From positions 62,001 through 126,000 of the forward strand of contig JABTUW010000008.1 of NCBI GenBank assembly GCA_015075185.1: a stretch of DNA of 64,000 bases. The letters are read 5' to 3'. Shown piece by piece: positions 33,958-42,075 of the stretch. The position numbers and the translations under genes are program-made. The stretch is from Anaerolineales bacterium (GTDB taxonomy: Bacteria > Chloroflexota > Anaerolineae > 4572-78 > J111). The stretch's first letter is position 1. Each line of letters opens with the position of its first letter. The notes under the pieces are model-generated. The model was not told the origin of the DNA and did no database searches. It saw nothing but the letters and a program-made list of their open reading frames with translations.

Positions 33958-35532
33958 TCATTTTTTAGCGGTGGGCAACGTTAGTAATGGTTCCCCGCGT
34001 AAGGCCGAGCGCAGCGCCTGCCGGTCGTCCCAGGGATATTCAGTCTCGCCGAAGCACATGCTCTGCTCATGACCTTTGCCAAAGGCGAGCACAATATCGT
34101 TCGAGCCGGCCAATTGGACGGCCCGATAAATCGCCCGGCCCCGGTCGGGCACGCGTTCAAAGGTCTGGCCTTCCACTGCGCCGGCGGCCAGCATTGCCTC
34201 GGCTGTTGCGGCAATGATAGCATCCAGATTCTCGGTGCGCGGGTCTTCGGCGGTGATAATCGTCACATCGGCCAATTCAGCCGCAATGCGGCCCATCATG
34301 ACCCGTTTTTCGACATCCCGCAGCCCGGCGCAGCCAAAAACGGCAATCACCCGGCCCGAGGTCAAGGTGCGGGCTACGGTCAGCGAGCGGCGCAAAGCGT
34401 TGGGCGTGTGGGCAAAATCTACCACTGCCATGAAGGGCTGGCCCTCGTGAATTCGCTCCATTCGCCCCGGCACGCCGGGTAAAGCGGCAATGCCTTGTTG
34501 GACCTGCACCGGGGAGAGACCAAAAATTTCCAGCGCCGCCGTAGCCGCAGCTAGGCAGTTGCTCACGTTGTAGTCGCCGACCAGGTTAGTTTCGGTGGTG
34601 AAGGTGGACTGAGGCCCGCGAATGGTGAAACGGGTCTTGTCGGGCTGGTAGACAATGTCATGAGCGGTCAGGCGAGCCTGCGGATGGCCGGTCAAGCTGT
34701 AACCCAGCCAGGACGTGCCGGCTGCGGCCAGTTTTTGTTTCAGATACTCAAAAGACCAATCATCGCAGTTGAGGACGGCTGTTTTGGGTAAATCTTTGGG
34801 GTGAGCCGTCGCCAGTGACTCAAACAACGCCGCTTTGGCCGCCCGGTACGCCTCCAGCGAGCCGTGCAGGTCCAGATGTTCGTGGGTGATGTTGGTAACG
34901 ATAGCTACATCAAAATCACAGGTGGTTACACGGTGATGGACCATGCCGTGCGAGGTCACTTCCAGCAGGCAAACCTCTGTTCCGGCTTCGACCATCTCGG
35001 CCAGGTAATGCTGCACGTCCGGGGCATCGGGTGTGGTGGTGTGCAGGCCGGTGTCGAGCACCTGGTCGCCGATAACGGCATTGACGGTGCTGATCATACC
35101 GACTTTATAACGGGTCTGGAGGATATGGTAGAGCAAGTTGGTGGTAGTGGTTTTGCCGTCGGTGCCGGTGATACCGGCCATTTTCAGGCGGCGGGCCGGG
35201 AAATTATGCCAGGCGGCGCTAAGGTGGGCCAAAGCCTCACGGCCATCGGGAACGGTAATAATTGTCAATAATGAATTGTCAATAGTGAATGGCGAATGAT
35301 TTAATAGCCGGATATCGTTTGCTGTCTCACACACAACGGCGGCTGCACCTTGAGCAATGGCAGCGGGGATGAAGCGGTGGCTGTCCAGGTTGACGCCGCG
35401 ATAGGCCACAAAGAGCGTCCCCCGTTCAACCTGGCGGGAGTCGGCGGTGATTTTGGTGATGTCGGGGTCTGCCCCGTTATTCCGAATAAGGTGATAGTTT
35501 GGCAGTGCAGCCAACAGGTTAGAAAGTTTCAT
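33958..35532 (-). CDS. murE: UDP-N-acetylmuramyl-tripeptide synthetase MurE
   Basis: 524 residues. MurE adds the third amino acid to UDP-MurNAc-L-Ala-D-Glu in peptidoglycan synthesis. ATP site GITGTDGKTTTTNLL, Mur ligase core NITHEHLDLHGSLEAYRAAK (with the carbamylated-Lys region) and VVDFAHTPNALRRSL are intact. The substrate-recognition motif reads EDPRTEN instead of the DNPR of diaminopimelate enzymes, so the third residue is uncertain. ATG 35532 is chosen since GAGGAGAA precedes it and the family starts there; the frame is open further upstream into the mcrB-like gene. It starts 13 nt after that gene. Residues encoded by 35262-35310 are an extra repeat-derived loop. Confidence 0.92.
   Translation of the reverse strand: MKLSNLLAALPNYHLIRNNGADPDITKITADSRQVERGTLFVAYRGVNLDSHRFIPAAIAQGAAAVVCETANDIRLLNHSPFTIDNSLLTIITVPDGREALAHLSAAWHNFPARRLKMAGITGTDGKTTTTNLLYHILQTRYKVGMISTVNAVIGDQVLDTGLHTTTPDAPDVQHYLAEMVEAGTEVCLLEVTSHGMVHHRVTTCDFDVAIVTNITHEHLDLHGSLEAYRAAKAALFESLATAHPKDLPKTAVLNCDDWSFEYLKQKLAAAGTSWLGYSLTGHPQARLTAHDIVYQPDKTRFTIRGPQSTFTTETNLVGDYNVSNCLAAATAALEIFGLSPVQVQQGIAALPGVPGRMERIHEGQPFMAVVDFAHTPNALRRSLTVARTLTSGRVIAVFGCAGLRDVEKRVMMGRIAAELADVTIITAEDPRTENLDAIIAATAEAMLAAGAVEGQTFERVPDRGRAIYRAVQLAGSNDIVLAFGKGHEQSMCFGETEYPWDDRQALRSALRGEPLLTLPTAKK
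35262..35310. repeat. AT-rich short repeat inside murE
   Basis: Units related to AATTGTCAATAATGAAT and GTCAATAGTGAATGGCGAAT lie within the coding sequence and are translated on the minus strand as NHSPFTIDNSLLTII. The same 17-nt word AATTGTCAATAATGAAT occurs in the intergenic repeat at 63840-63886, so this is one repeat family. It has been placed in frame in a gene that should be essential. Confidence 0.8.
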
Positions 35533-35545
35533 TTCTCCTCTTTGG

Positions 35546-38101
35546 CTAGGCAAAGCTGGCAAAGCCGGTCTCATGGAGACGAATGAGCATACGCAGGGCT
35601 TTGCGGGCTGTTTCAGGATAGGTATACTCAACCGGCAGTTGAGGTAGGAGGTTGCGGCAGCTATCTGCATCTTTGACGGCATTGGATATATCTGTGAGCG
35701 TCGGGCTGAGAGGGTTTTTAGCCCAGGCAATAACAGTTTCGAGGGGAAGGCGGAGACGGCTGCGGGGGCCATTAAATTTTGGCAGCACTTTCATCAATAC
35801 GGCCAGGTCAAACGCTGTATTTAAGTCGTCAAACAAGTCGCCTTTGCTGGCAATAGCCATAAATTGGGCGATTTCATCAAACACGCGGTAGCCAAAGTGA
35901 AGATCAAAACCAGTTAAAAGATGATTTAAGGTTTGCAAATGGTTGCGGTAGCCCTGTTCATCAGCCTGAACTATCTCGGCAATCTCACCCTTATCAATTT
36001 GAGCGAACTTACCGCTGCGTTGAAAGCTGGTTAGAAGCGCCATTTGCAGTTTGCCTGTCTCGATTTGCTCAGGAAAGGCACTTTGCTGAGGAGGATAATA
36101 GCTGAAATCTACTTCGTTAAATTCAATGGTGAAGGCTCGATCCAGAACTTTGGGGCTGAAGGCATGGGTAGTCTCATCCATGTTGACCGTGCCGATGATG
36201 TAAAGGTTGGGAGGTAAAGCGAGACTCTGAGGGATGGGTCGCCCATGAGCGTCAAGGGACCTCTCAAGTGGACGATTATGAAGGGTTATTGACTCGCGGG
36301 TATACCCTGCCTTGCGTCCACTTTCCAATATACTGAGAAGGTCGGCAAAGTAATATTCGACACGGGCCAGATTCATCTCATCCAATACAACAAAGTGAGG
36401 TAAGGCTTCGGCCCCGGCCTGGTCGTAGTGAGTTTTGGCCTGCAGGAGAAATTGAAGGAAGTTTGTCTGAATATACTCATCGGTTATCGGGTTGAAATAA
36501 CCCAATAAGCTTTTGGCGTCGCGCCAATCAGGACGGACAGAGACAAAGACATGATTCGGTAGTTGTCGTCGTTGAATAGGCGGGAGCGGTAGAGGTTTTA
36601 AAAACGAAAAGCCGGTAAATTCGTTATCATCCGAGCTGGTTTGGGGTTGCAGAATGAGCGTGTCGTCCGGTTTAAAATTTTCGACAAACCACTTGCGAGC
36701 CTGGCCTTTGAGAAGGAGTTGCAAATAGTCGCCCGTATAGACCGCATGAATCAGGCGACATTTTTGACTTTTATTATCAAAAGTAACCGTAATCTCCGCC
36801 GATTCTCCCGCTGGCGGCACATCAATGAGTTGCCAATTCGATTTGGGGATAATGATGCGAGCATATTTGAGCATGTAGGGCTGAATTTGGATATAAATGT
36901 CCCCTTCCTCTGTCGTCTCTGGGGGTATCTCTGTGGTTTCTTCCGGGCCGGGGAGCAACTCAGCCAAGTGTTGAGCCAGCTTGGTTTTGCCGGTGCCGCT
37001 CAGGCCGGAGAGGATGACAAAGCCTTTGGTTTGCAGCGCGGTTATAAAGGTAGCGAGTAGAGTTGGCGGGAAACTGTAGCCCTTGGAGGTGAAATAATTA
37101 GATAAGGCACTGAGCAAAACAATGCCATCAATTGGTCCATTAGGCACTTTGCGAATAAGTTCTCGTAACCACTCGTTTCTTTCCAAATCCCATGCCCATG
37201 CTGCGACTATCCAGTTTGGTCTGTCGCTTTCAAAGAACTGCTGAAACGTGGGCGTGCTGGTAAACTGTTGGGCAATGTGTCCGGCCCATCGTAGCATTTC
37301 CCCATAATTTGCCTGAGTAGAAAAGGTATCAAGGATGAAAGTATCAGCAAAATTTCTCCATCGGTTTTGACGAAAATCCACGAAATCGGCGGGAAATGCA
37401 GCGGTGAGCAGTATACTGACAAACAGAGCAGCGTTGGCGTTTTGGGGATGTTTTTTAGAATCGTGAAAAGCCAGAGAAGCGGCCTCATTGACAAATGTAT
37501 TAATTTGATCTGTAGTCGGCGGCTTTGAAAAATCACCGAGTAGGTCACGAATTAGTTTTTCCGTCTGATCTTCTATATCTGTCCGAAAAAAAGCGTTAAG
37601 TTGCGCTCTGAGAGCGCCATGCCCGCCGAGGAGGTCATTATCTCTTTGCTGAACTACTTCTTTGAGGGCTGGTAGACTAAGTGGGGCACGTCGGAGTAAG
37701 CTGTTGAGTTCATTGAAGAAAGTGAAGCGGCCTTCAATTTCATTGCTGCTCTCGTCCTTAAGGATACTCGCTGCTGCTCGCAAGTCAAGGCATCCTCGAG
37801 CCTTTTTAATCTCTTGCAATAGCCTTTGCAAGATTTCATCAGTTTTTCTGATCGAGTCCAATGAAGTTATAACAAATCCTCTTTTCTTTAGGTATTCATT
37901 GGATTCGGGGCCACCCCAAAACTCATCAGCATCCGTGGCCATTCTAATGATTTCTTTTACCGGATAAGACCGACTCTTCCATAAAATGGCGTATCTGTGC
38001 TGCTGATTGGCCTCCCATCCTTCCCAATTTTTGCGCTTGTGGACATCAAAATCATGGAGGGCTTGTTCAATGGTTTTAGGGTCCACATCAGATATGGGCA
38101 T
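35546..38101 (-). CDS. McrB-like AAA+ restriction NTPase
   Basis: 851 residues from ATG 38101, preceded by AGGAG at 38108-38112 (an upstream in-frame start at 38116 has no such site). The N-terminal domain (about 1-80, HRYAILWKSRSYPVKEIIRM and EYLKKRGF) resembles the ScoMcrA-type N-terminal domain. The AAA+ motor has Walker A GLSGTGKTKLAQHL, Walker B HFVVLDEMNLARVEYYFADL and the McrB-type sensor region IGTVNMDETTHAFSPKVLDR. McrB-type motors translocate DNA using GTP or ATP for a partner nuclease. The partner is the PD-(D/E)XK gene upstream. A transposon separates them, and murE follows by 13 nt. Confidence 0.88.
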   Translation of the reverse strand: MPISDVDPKTIEQALHDFDVHKRKNWEGWEANQQHRYAILWKSRSYPVKEIIRMATDADEFWGGPESNEYLKKRGFVITSLDSIRKTDEILQRLLQEIKKARGCLDLRAAASILKDESSNEIEGRFTFFNELNSLLRRAPLSLPALKEVVQQRDNDLLGGHGALRAQLNAFFRTDIEDQTEKLIRDLLGDFSKPPTTDQINTFVNEAASLAFHDSKKHPQNANAALFVSILLTAAFPADFVDFRQNRWRNFADTFILDTFSTQANYGEMLRWAGHIAQQFTSTPTFQQFFESDRPNWIVAAWAWDLERNEWLRELIRKVPNGPIDGIVLLSALSNYFTSKGYSFPPTLLATFITALQTKGFVILSGLSGTGKTKLAQHLAELLPGPEETTEIPPETTEEGDIYIQIQPYMLKYARIIIPKSNWQLIDVPPAGESAEITVTFDNKSQKCRLIHAVYTGDYLQLLLKGQARKWFVENFKPDDTLILQPQTSSDDNEFTGFSFLKPLPLPPIQRRQLPNHVFVSVRPDWRDAKSLLGYFNPITDEYIQTNFLQFLLQAKTHYDQAGAEALPHFVVLDEMNLARVEYYFADLLSILESGRKAGYTRESITLHNRPLERSLDAHGRPIPQSLALPPNLYIIGTVNMDETTHAFSPKVLDRAFTIEFNEVDFSYYPPQQSAFPEQIETGKLQMALLTSFQRSGKFAQIDKGEIAEIVQADEQGYRNHLQTLNHLLTGFDLHFGYRVFDEIAQFMAIASKGDLFDDLNTAFDLAVLMKVLPKFNGPRSRLRLPLETVIAWAKNPLSPTLTDISNAVKDADSCRNLLPQLPVEYTYPETARKALRMLIRLHETGFASFA

Positions 38102-38135
38102 CTTTTTACTCCTCAAATAAAAGGATTATTGCCTT

Positions 38136-39560
38136 CAATACCTTCGCCAAAAATTAGGCAAAAGAGAGCGGTTGACTACCATGCGTTTTTAGTCCGACCA
38201 AAGACAAAAGCGCAGGAGACAACCGCTGGTGGATATAATAATCGTTTTGCAGTGTTTAAGCCAATGTTTAGACAAAACTACACTCCGTCAATTGAGTTGT
38301 ATGGTGCCGGCCCTCTTAGCGATGAGCGGGCGAGTGACGATGTTGGGTATCTCTCGCTGGACCGAGCCAGGCGGGAGTTACCGAACGATCCAGCGTTTTT
38401 ACAACAGCACCATTGCCTGGGCCAAAGTGAATTGGATTTTAATCCGCCATCATCTGCTGGACCCGACCGACACCCTGTTGATTGGCGGTGATGAAACGGT
38501 GGTGACCAAAGCAGGTCAAGCGACTTATGGGTTGGATCGTTTCTTTTCATCCTTGTATGGTAAGCCAGTTCCGGGCTTATCGTTCTTCAGTTTGTCGCTC
38601 ATTAGCGTCAACCAACGCACCTCTTATCCGGTGATGATAGAGCAAGGGCTTAAAGAGGCTGAAGAAAAACCCGCTCCCCAGGCTGGCCCGAAAAAGACTA
38701 AAAAATCAGCCCCAAAAAAAGGGCGGCCTCAGGGCAGTCGGAACAAAAACCGCCGCCAGGTCGAATTGAAGCCTTATTTAAGCCGCATCCAGACCATGCT
38801 CACAAAGCTGTTGGCTCTGATCGGGCTGGACCTGAAGGTGGTCTATTGTGTGCTGGATGGTGCTTTTGGTCACAACTATGCCCTGCAAATGGTCCGCCAG
38901 TGCTCTTTACACCTGATTTCCAAGTTACGGGCTGATGCGGCCCTCTATTTGCCTTATACCGGTCCCCAAAAGAAACGAGGGGTCCGCAAAAAATATGGTC
39001 AGAAACTCGACTATGCTCACCCGCCTGAGCCGTATCTCCAAGAAACAACCATTGAAGAGGGTATCCAGACGACCATCTATCAAATGACCCTCTGGCATAA
39101 ACTTTTTCCTGATCAGCTTAATGTGGTCATCATCCGCAAAATCAATCTCAAAACCCAAGCCTGGGCTCAGGTGGTTCTGTTCAGCAGTGACCTGAATTTA
39201 GCTTACCCTCAACTGATTGACTATTACCGCCTCAGGTTCCAAATTGAGTTCAATTTCCGTGACGCCAAACAGTTCTGGGGCCTGGAAGATTTTATGAATG
39301 TTAACCAAACCCCGGTTTACAATGCTGCTAACTTGGCCATGTTCATGGTCAACTTAACTCAAGTGCTGCTCGGTCATTTTCGCCCTACTTGCCCGACCTT
39401 CAGTCTCAATGACCTCAAAGCCTACTTCCGAGGGCGGAAATACGTAGCCGAAACATTAAAATTACTTCCGCAAAGGCCGGAGCCTATTTTTATTGACCAA
39501 ATCTATGCCCATATCGCTCAAATCGGCAGCATTAATGCTGCCTGAGTGGCGAAGGTATTG
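38136..39560 (+). mobile_element. Insertion sequence with DDE transposase, complete
   Basis: 1,425 bp bounded by perfect 14-bp terminal inverted repeats (CAATACCTTCGCCA at 38136-38149, TGGCGAAGGTATTG at 39547-39560). It is flanked by a 6-bp target duplication, TGCCTT (38130-38135 and 39561-39566). It carries one transposase gene. Identical ends and duplication imply a recent insertion. The family looks IS4-like by protein motif, but a 6-bp duplication is not typical of IS4 itself, so the family is left open. Confidence 0.95.
38229..39545 (+). CDS. IS4-like DDE transposase
   Basis: 438 residues from GTG 38229. The RNase H-like catalytic residues are probably the Asp in LLIGGDETVVTKAG, the Asp in VLDGAFGHN and the Glu in RFQIEFNFRDAKQFWGLED (Y-x2-R-x-Q-I-E-F type signature). 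A basic Lys/Pro-rich insert (KKTKKSAPKKGRPQGSRNKN) lies between the first two. It catalyses cut-and-paste movement of the element that contains it. The start is uncertain, since no strong ribosome site is seen. Full length, no frameshift, so potentially active. Confidence 0.9.
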   Translation: MDIIIVLQCLSQCLDKTTLRQLSCMVPALLAMSGRVTMLGISRWTEPGGSYRTIQRFYNSTIAWAKVNWILIRHHLLDPTDTLLIGGDETVVTKAGQATYGLDRFFSSLYGKPVPGLSFFSLSLISVNQRTSYPVMIEQGLKEAEEKPAPQAGPKKTKKSAPKKGRPQGSRNKNRRQVELKPYLSRIQTMLTKLLALIGLDLKVVYCVLDGAFGHNYALQMVRQCSLHLISKLRADAALYLPYTGPQKKRGVRKKYGQKLDYAHPPEPYLQETTIEEGIQTTIYQMTLWHKLFPDQLNVVIIRKINLKTQAWAQVVLFSSDLNLAYPQLIDYYRLRFQIEFNFRDAKQFWGLEDFMNVNQTPVYNAANLAMFMVNLTQVLLGHFRPTCPTFSLNDLKAYFRGRKYVAETLKLLPQRPEPIFIDQIYAHIAQIGSINAA

Positions 39561-41173
39561 TGCCTTGCTTCTGGTTTCATTCCCACCGCACCAATACCTT
39601 TCCACTGGCCGTTGATCAAAGTTGTCCAATCATACTCAGTGATGGCGGCATTTGTATGATAAAAAACATCGCGATCGCCGGGATACAGGGTTATGGCTGC
39701 AAGGACGCCTAAAGCATCTCGATAGGTGTGCATTTTGTAAAGGTCGGCTTGCTTGGCGGTACGTTGAACGGCAGGGTTGTTATCTTCATCGTCCGGTTCA
39801 TCGGTAATATCAAACGCATTTTGTTCAAAGCGAAACTTAGCGTCGAAGACCAGGCGCAAGCCATTGGGTAAGTGCAGGGTAAAATCGGGTCGAAGGGTAA
39901 TCGAATAGCTACGATTCTGGCCGTGATGAAAGGTTTGGTTGTATCTCAGTCTGTACTTCGTTTGTCCAAAAATAACTTCGCTAGTGTAGCCCAGCCCTTT
40001 CTCATCGGATAACTTGAGCCGCCAGGATCGCTCACCAGGCGGCACGCCTAATGTCTCGCCTAATTTATCGGCCAAAGCAAAGAAACACCACATTTCATAC
40101 AAGGCAGCAATATCGCGGGCATCTATAGCTTCTTCTAACTGCCGCCAAACAGGCAGCCGGGCCAGATGAAAACGCCGCCACAGGTCGGCCCAGGCGCGGT
40201 AGCCATGGCGTTTTAGCAGTGTTTGGTTTTCAGCCGGAAAATGGGTCAGCGAGCCAACTTCTTGCCAGAGCGGATCGAGTTGAGTAAAGGCTAACTTGTC
40301 GCGCACTGCCTCCAAGAGGGTCAAATAAGGAGCCAACCAGCTTTCGGCCAAACGAGCGCTCCGATCGGCCAACTCGGTCAAGAATTGTTTGGCAAAACGA
40401 TTAGGCGGCGTATCAAAGGTTTCTTCGGCTAAAGGCTGCCACAAATGTGTGGGCACATATCCGCGTAGAGCCTGAGCAATAGGCAGCGCCCGCCGGGTGG
40501 GGCTGAGGAATTGTGGCTGCGCTAGAATTGTTTCCAGTATCGCCGCGTCAGCATGGATCGCTTGATCCAGGGGAACCAGTTCATCATGATCTATTAGAGT
40601 GCGATGGGGATTATTTAAAATGGTTTCCAGAGCGGCTTCAAGCTGTGGCCCATACTGGCGCAGAAAGTGGTATACAAAAATGGGCGTAGGTGGTTCCGGC
40701 GACTCGTCAGCGGCAAAGTGGGTGGGTTGGGTTACATCAAAAGGTAAGACGGCGCTGCGAGTCACCAAATCATTTAGCAAAATTTGAAAAAAATCGAGAT
40801 GTTGAGCCGGGGTGGGATACTTGCGTGATAGAACGCTCAGAGGGATAACGTGACGGCTGTGGTCGGTTAAGGTGATATTCAAACGTAAATAGCCGGTTCG
40901 ATTTTTTAACTGGAAGCGATAGAGATTATCTTTTAAGCGGGTTATGTTTGTGCCCGACAGGGCTACATTTTGTAAGTCTTGACCTTCGAGCAGGTATTCA
41001 GTCCATTCATAAATGGCAATTTGGCCCAGATTGGGTTGGTAAAGAAGGGGAACGATGAGAATGTCCTTATTGAAGCGAGCCTCAGCCGGGCGTAAAGTAA
41101 CGATTTTGTCCGCCAAAGTAAAATCGTGCTGCTTCACAAAGTTTAGGGTGGGATCAAATGGCTCAAGCAACAT
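39518..41173 (-). CDS. DUF2357/PD-(D/E)XK nuclease, McrC-like partner
   Basis: 551 residues. A beta-rich DUF2357-like N-terminus (about 1-150) is followed by a helical middle and a PD-(D/E)XK nuclease domain: TLRPDFTLHLPNG (Asp), LVFDAKFRF (D-x-K) and KQADLYKMHTYRDAL (Q-x5-Y-type helix). It should be the cutting subunit for the McrB-like motor. The last 14 residues, from HN onward, are read from the transposon. Removing the element and one target duplication restores the end as ...GMKPEARQ-stop, 22 nt before the mcrB-like ATG. The tail change probably leaves the nuclease core intact. Confidence 0.85.
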   Translation of the reverse strand: MLLEPFDPTLNFVKQHDFTLADKIVTLRPAEARFNKDILIVPLLYQPNLGQIAIYEWTEYLLEGQDLQNVALSGTNITRLKDNLYRFQLKNRTGYLRLNITLTDHSRHVIPLSVLSRKYPTPAQHLDFFQILLNDLVTRSAVLPFDVTQPTHFAADESPEPPTPIFVYHFLRQYGPQLEAALETILNNPHRTLIDHDELVPLDQAIHADAAILETILAQPQFLSPTRRALPIAQALRGYVPTHLWQPLAEETFDTPPNRFAKQFLTELADRSARLAESWLAPYLTLLEAVRDKLAFTQLDPLWQEVGSLTHFPAENQTLLKRHGYRAWADLWRRFHLARLPVWRQLEEAIDARDIAALYEMWCFFALADKLGETLGVPPGERSWRLKLSDEKGLGYTSEVIFGQTKYRLRYNQTFHHGQNRSYSITLRPDFTLHLPNGLRLVFDAKFRFEQNAFDITDEPDDEDNNPAVQRTAKQADLYKMHTYRDALGVLAAITLYPGDRDVFYHTNAAITEYDWTTLINGQWKGIGAVGMKPEARHNTFATQAALMLPI

Positions 41174-41185
41174 TTTTGGCCAGGT

Positions 41186-41620
41186 TTAGTCCTGTGGCGG
41201 CCACCAGCCGACACTGACCCATAGGCGTCGAGCTACAATAATTTCAGGATTGTTCATTTGGAGGGCCATAATCGTGGCTCGACCGCAGGGGGTTTTACCC
41301 AAAATCTCAACGCCATCCTCACTCCAGGCAAAATGTTCCGTCCACGTTTGCTGACGTGGGTTGAATAGAGCGATCCACTCACTTGTCTGCGGGTCGGGAG
41401 CGTGCGTTTGACCACCTTTGAACTCATTGCAGCGACGACAGGCTAACCATAGGTTCTCTTCTGTTGTTGGCCCATTGGCGGCTTGGGGAATAATATGATC
41501 AATCGTCATGGGCATCCCCAATAGAGCTTCCGTTCGCAAACAGTAACCGCAACGGCGTCCAGCCTGCTGAATGATTCGCTCTCGGAGCACCGCGGGTATA
41601 TACCCCTTATTTGGACTCAT
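41186..41620 (-). CDS. HNH endonuclease
   Basis: 144 residues. The HNH fold with zinc cysteines is clear: CGYCLRTEALLGMPMTIDHI (C-x2-C, catalytic DH), then ENLWLACRRCNEFKGG (N and C-x2-C). It starts by an ATGA overlap with the ribbon-helix-helix gene upstream, and ends 12 nt before the PD-(D/E)XK gene, so all are one operon. HNH proteins of this size occur as nicking or double-strand nucleases in restriction and mobile elements. Its target is unknown. Confidence 0.92.
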   Translation of the reverse strand: MSPNKGYIPAVLRERIIQQAGRRCGYCLRTEALLGMPMTIDHIIPQAANGPTTEENLWLACRRCNEFKGGQTHAPDPQTSEWIALFNPRQQTWTEHFAWSEDGVEILGKTPCGRATIMALQMNNPEIIVARRLWVSVGWWPPQD

Positions 41621-42048
41621 GAGGCAAAGGTGGTCAGTTGTTCAAGTTCAGTTAGAGTTGGGATACGTTGCCCGTGGAAGCGAAGCAGGACGGCTGCGCG
41701 TGCCTTGCGTAACATAACCCGGTCAGCAGCATGTTGTAGTTGAGCAAGTTGCTCCCTCTCGGCCTGCGTTAGCTCGTTTGCTTGATTCTGCTGGAGTAAT
41801 GTGTCTAATTCTTGCTGTTGTTGAATGGGTACGGTTTCCAGCAATACTTGTCGAAGCGTATTATCATCTAGCCCTTCCAATTGGGCTAATTCTTGAATCA
41901 AATCCGCAGGCAAACCTTCCAGTGGAGGCAGCGATGTTTGAAGCGCTTTTAGCAGGACTGTTTCTACCGACTGGTCAGTGGCTTGAGCAATCCGCTGAAT
42001 TGGGTCATAAAGTTTATCCGGTAGAGTTAAGGTTACCGTTTGTGACAT
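41617..42048 (-). CDS. Ribbon-helix-helix-like protein coupled to the HNH nuclease
   Basis: 143 residues. The N-terminus VTLTLPDKLYDPIQRIAQAT followed by SVETVLLKAL fits a MetJ/Arc ribbon-helix-helix. The rest is Leu/Gln-rich and helical (EREQLAQLQHAADRVMLRKA). It could be an antitoxin or autorepressor for the HNH nuclease, with which it shares an ATGA stop-start overlap. It is the first gene of the four-gene restriction-like operon. No database check was possible. Confidence 0.72.
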   Translation of the reverse strand: MSQTVTLTLPDKLYDPIQRIAQATDQSVETVLLKALQTSLPPLEGLPADLIQELAQLEGLDDNTLRQVLLETVPIQQQQELDTLLQQNQANELTQAEREQLAQLQHAADRVMLRKARAAVLLRFHGQRIPTLTELEQLTTFAS

Positions 42049-42075
42049 GATGCTATCCTTTCACCTTACTGAAAC

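Noticed and set aside
33981-35271. Several plus-strand ORFs opposite murE
   Set aside because: Shadow frames with no ribosome sites or family features.
35533-35772. Longer N-terminus for MurE
   Set aside because: It would overlap the mcrB-like gene by over 200 nt; ATG 35532 has GAGGAGAA and matches the family start.
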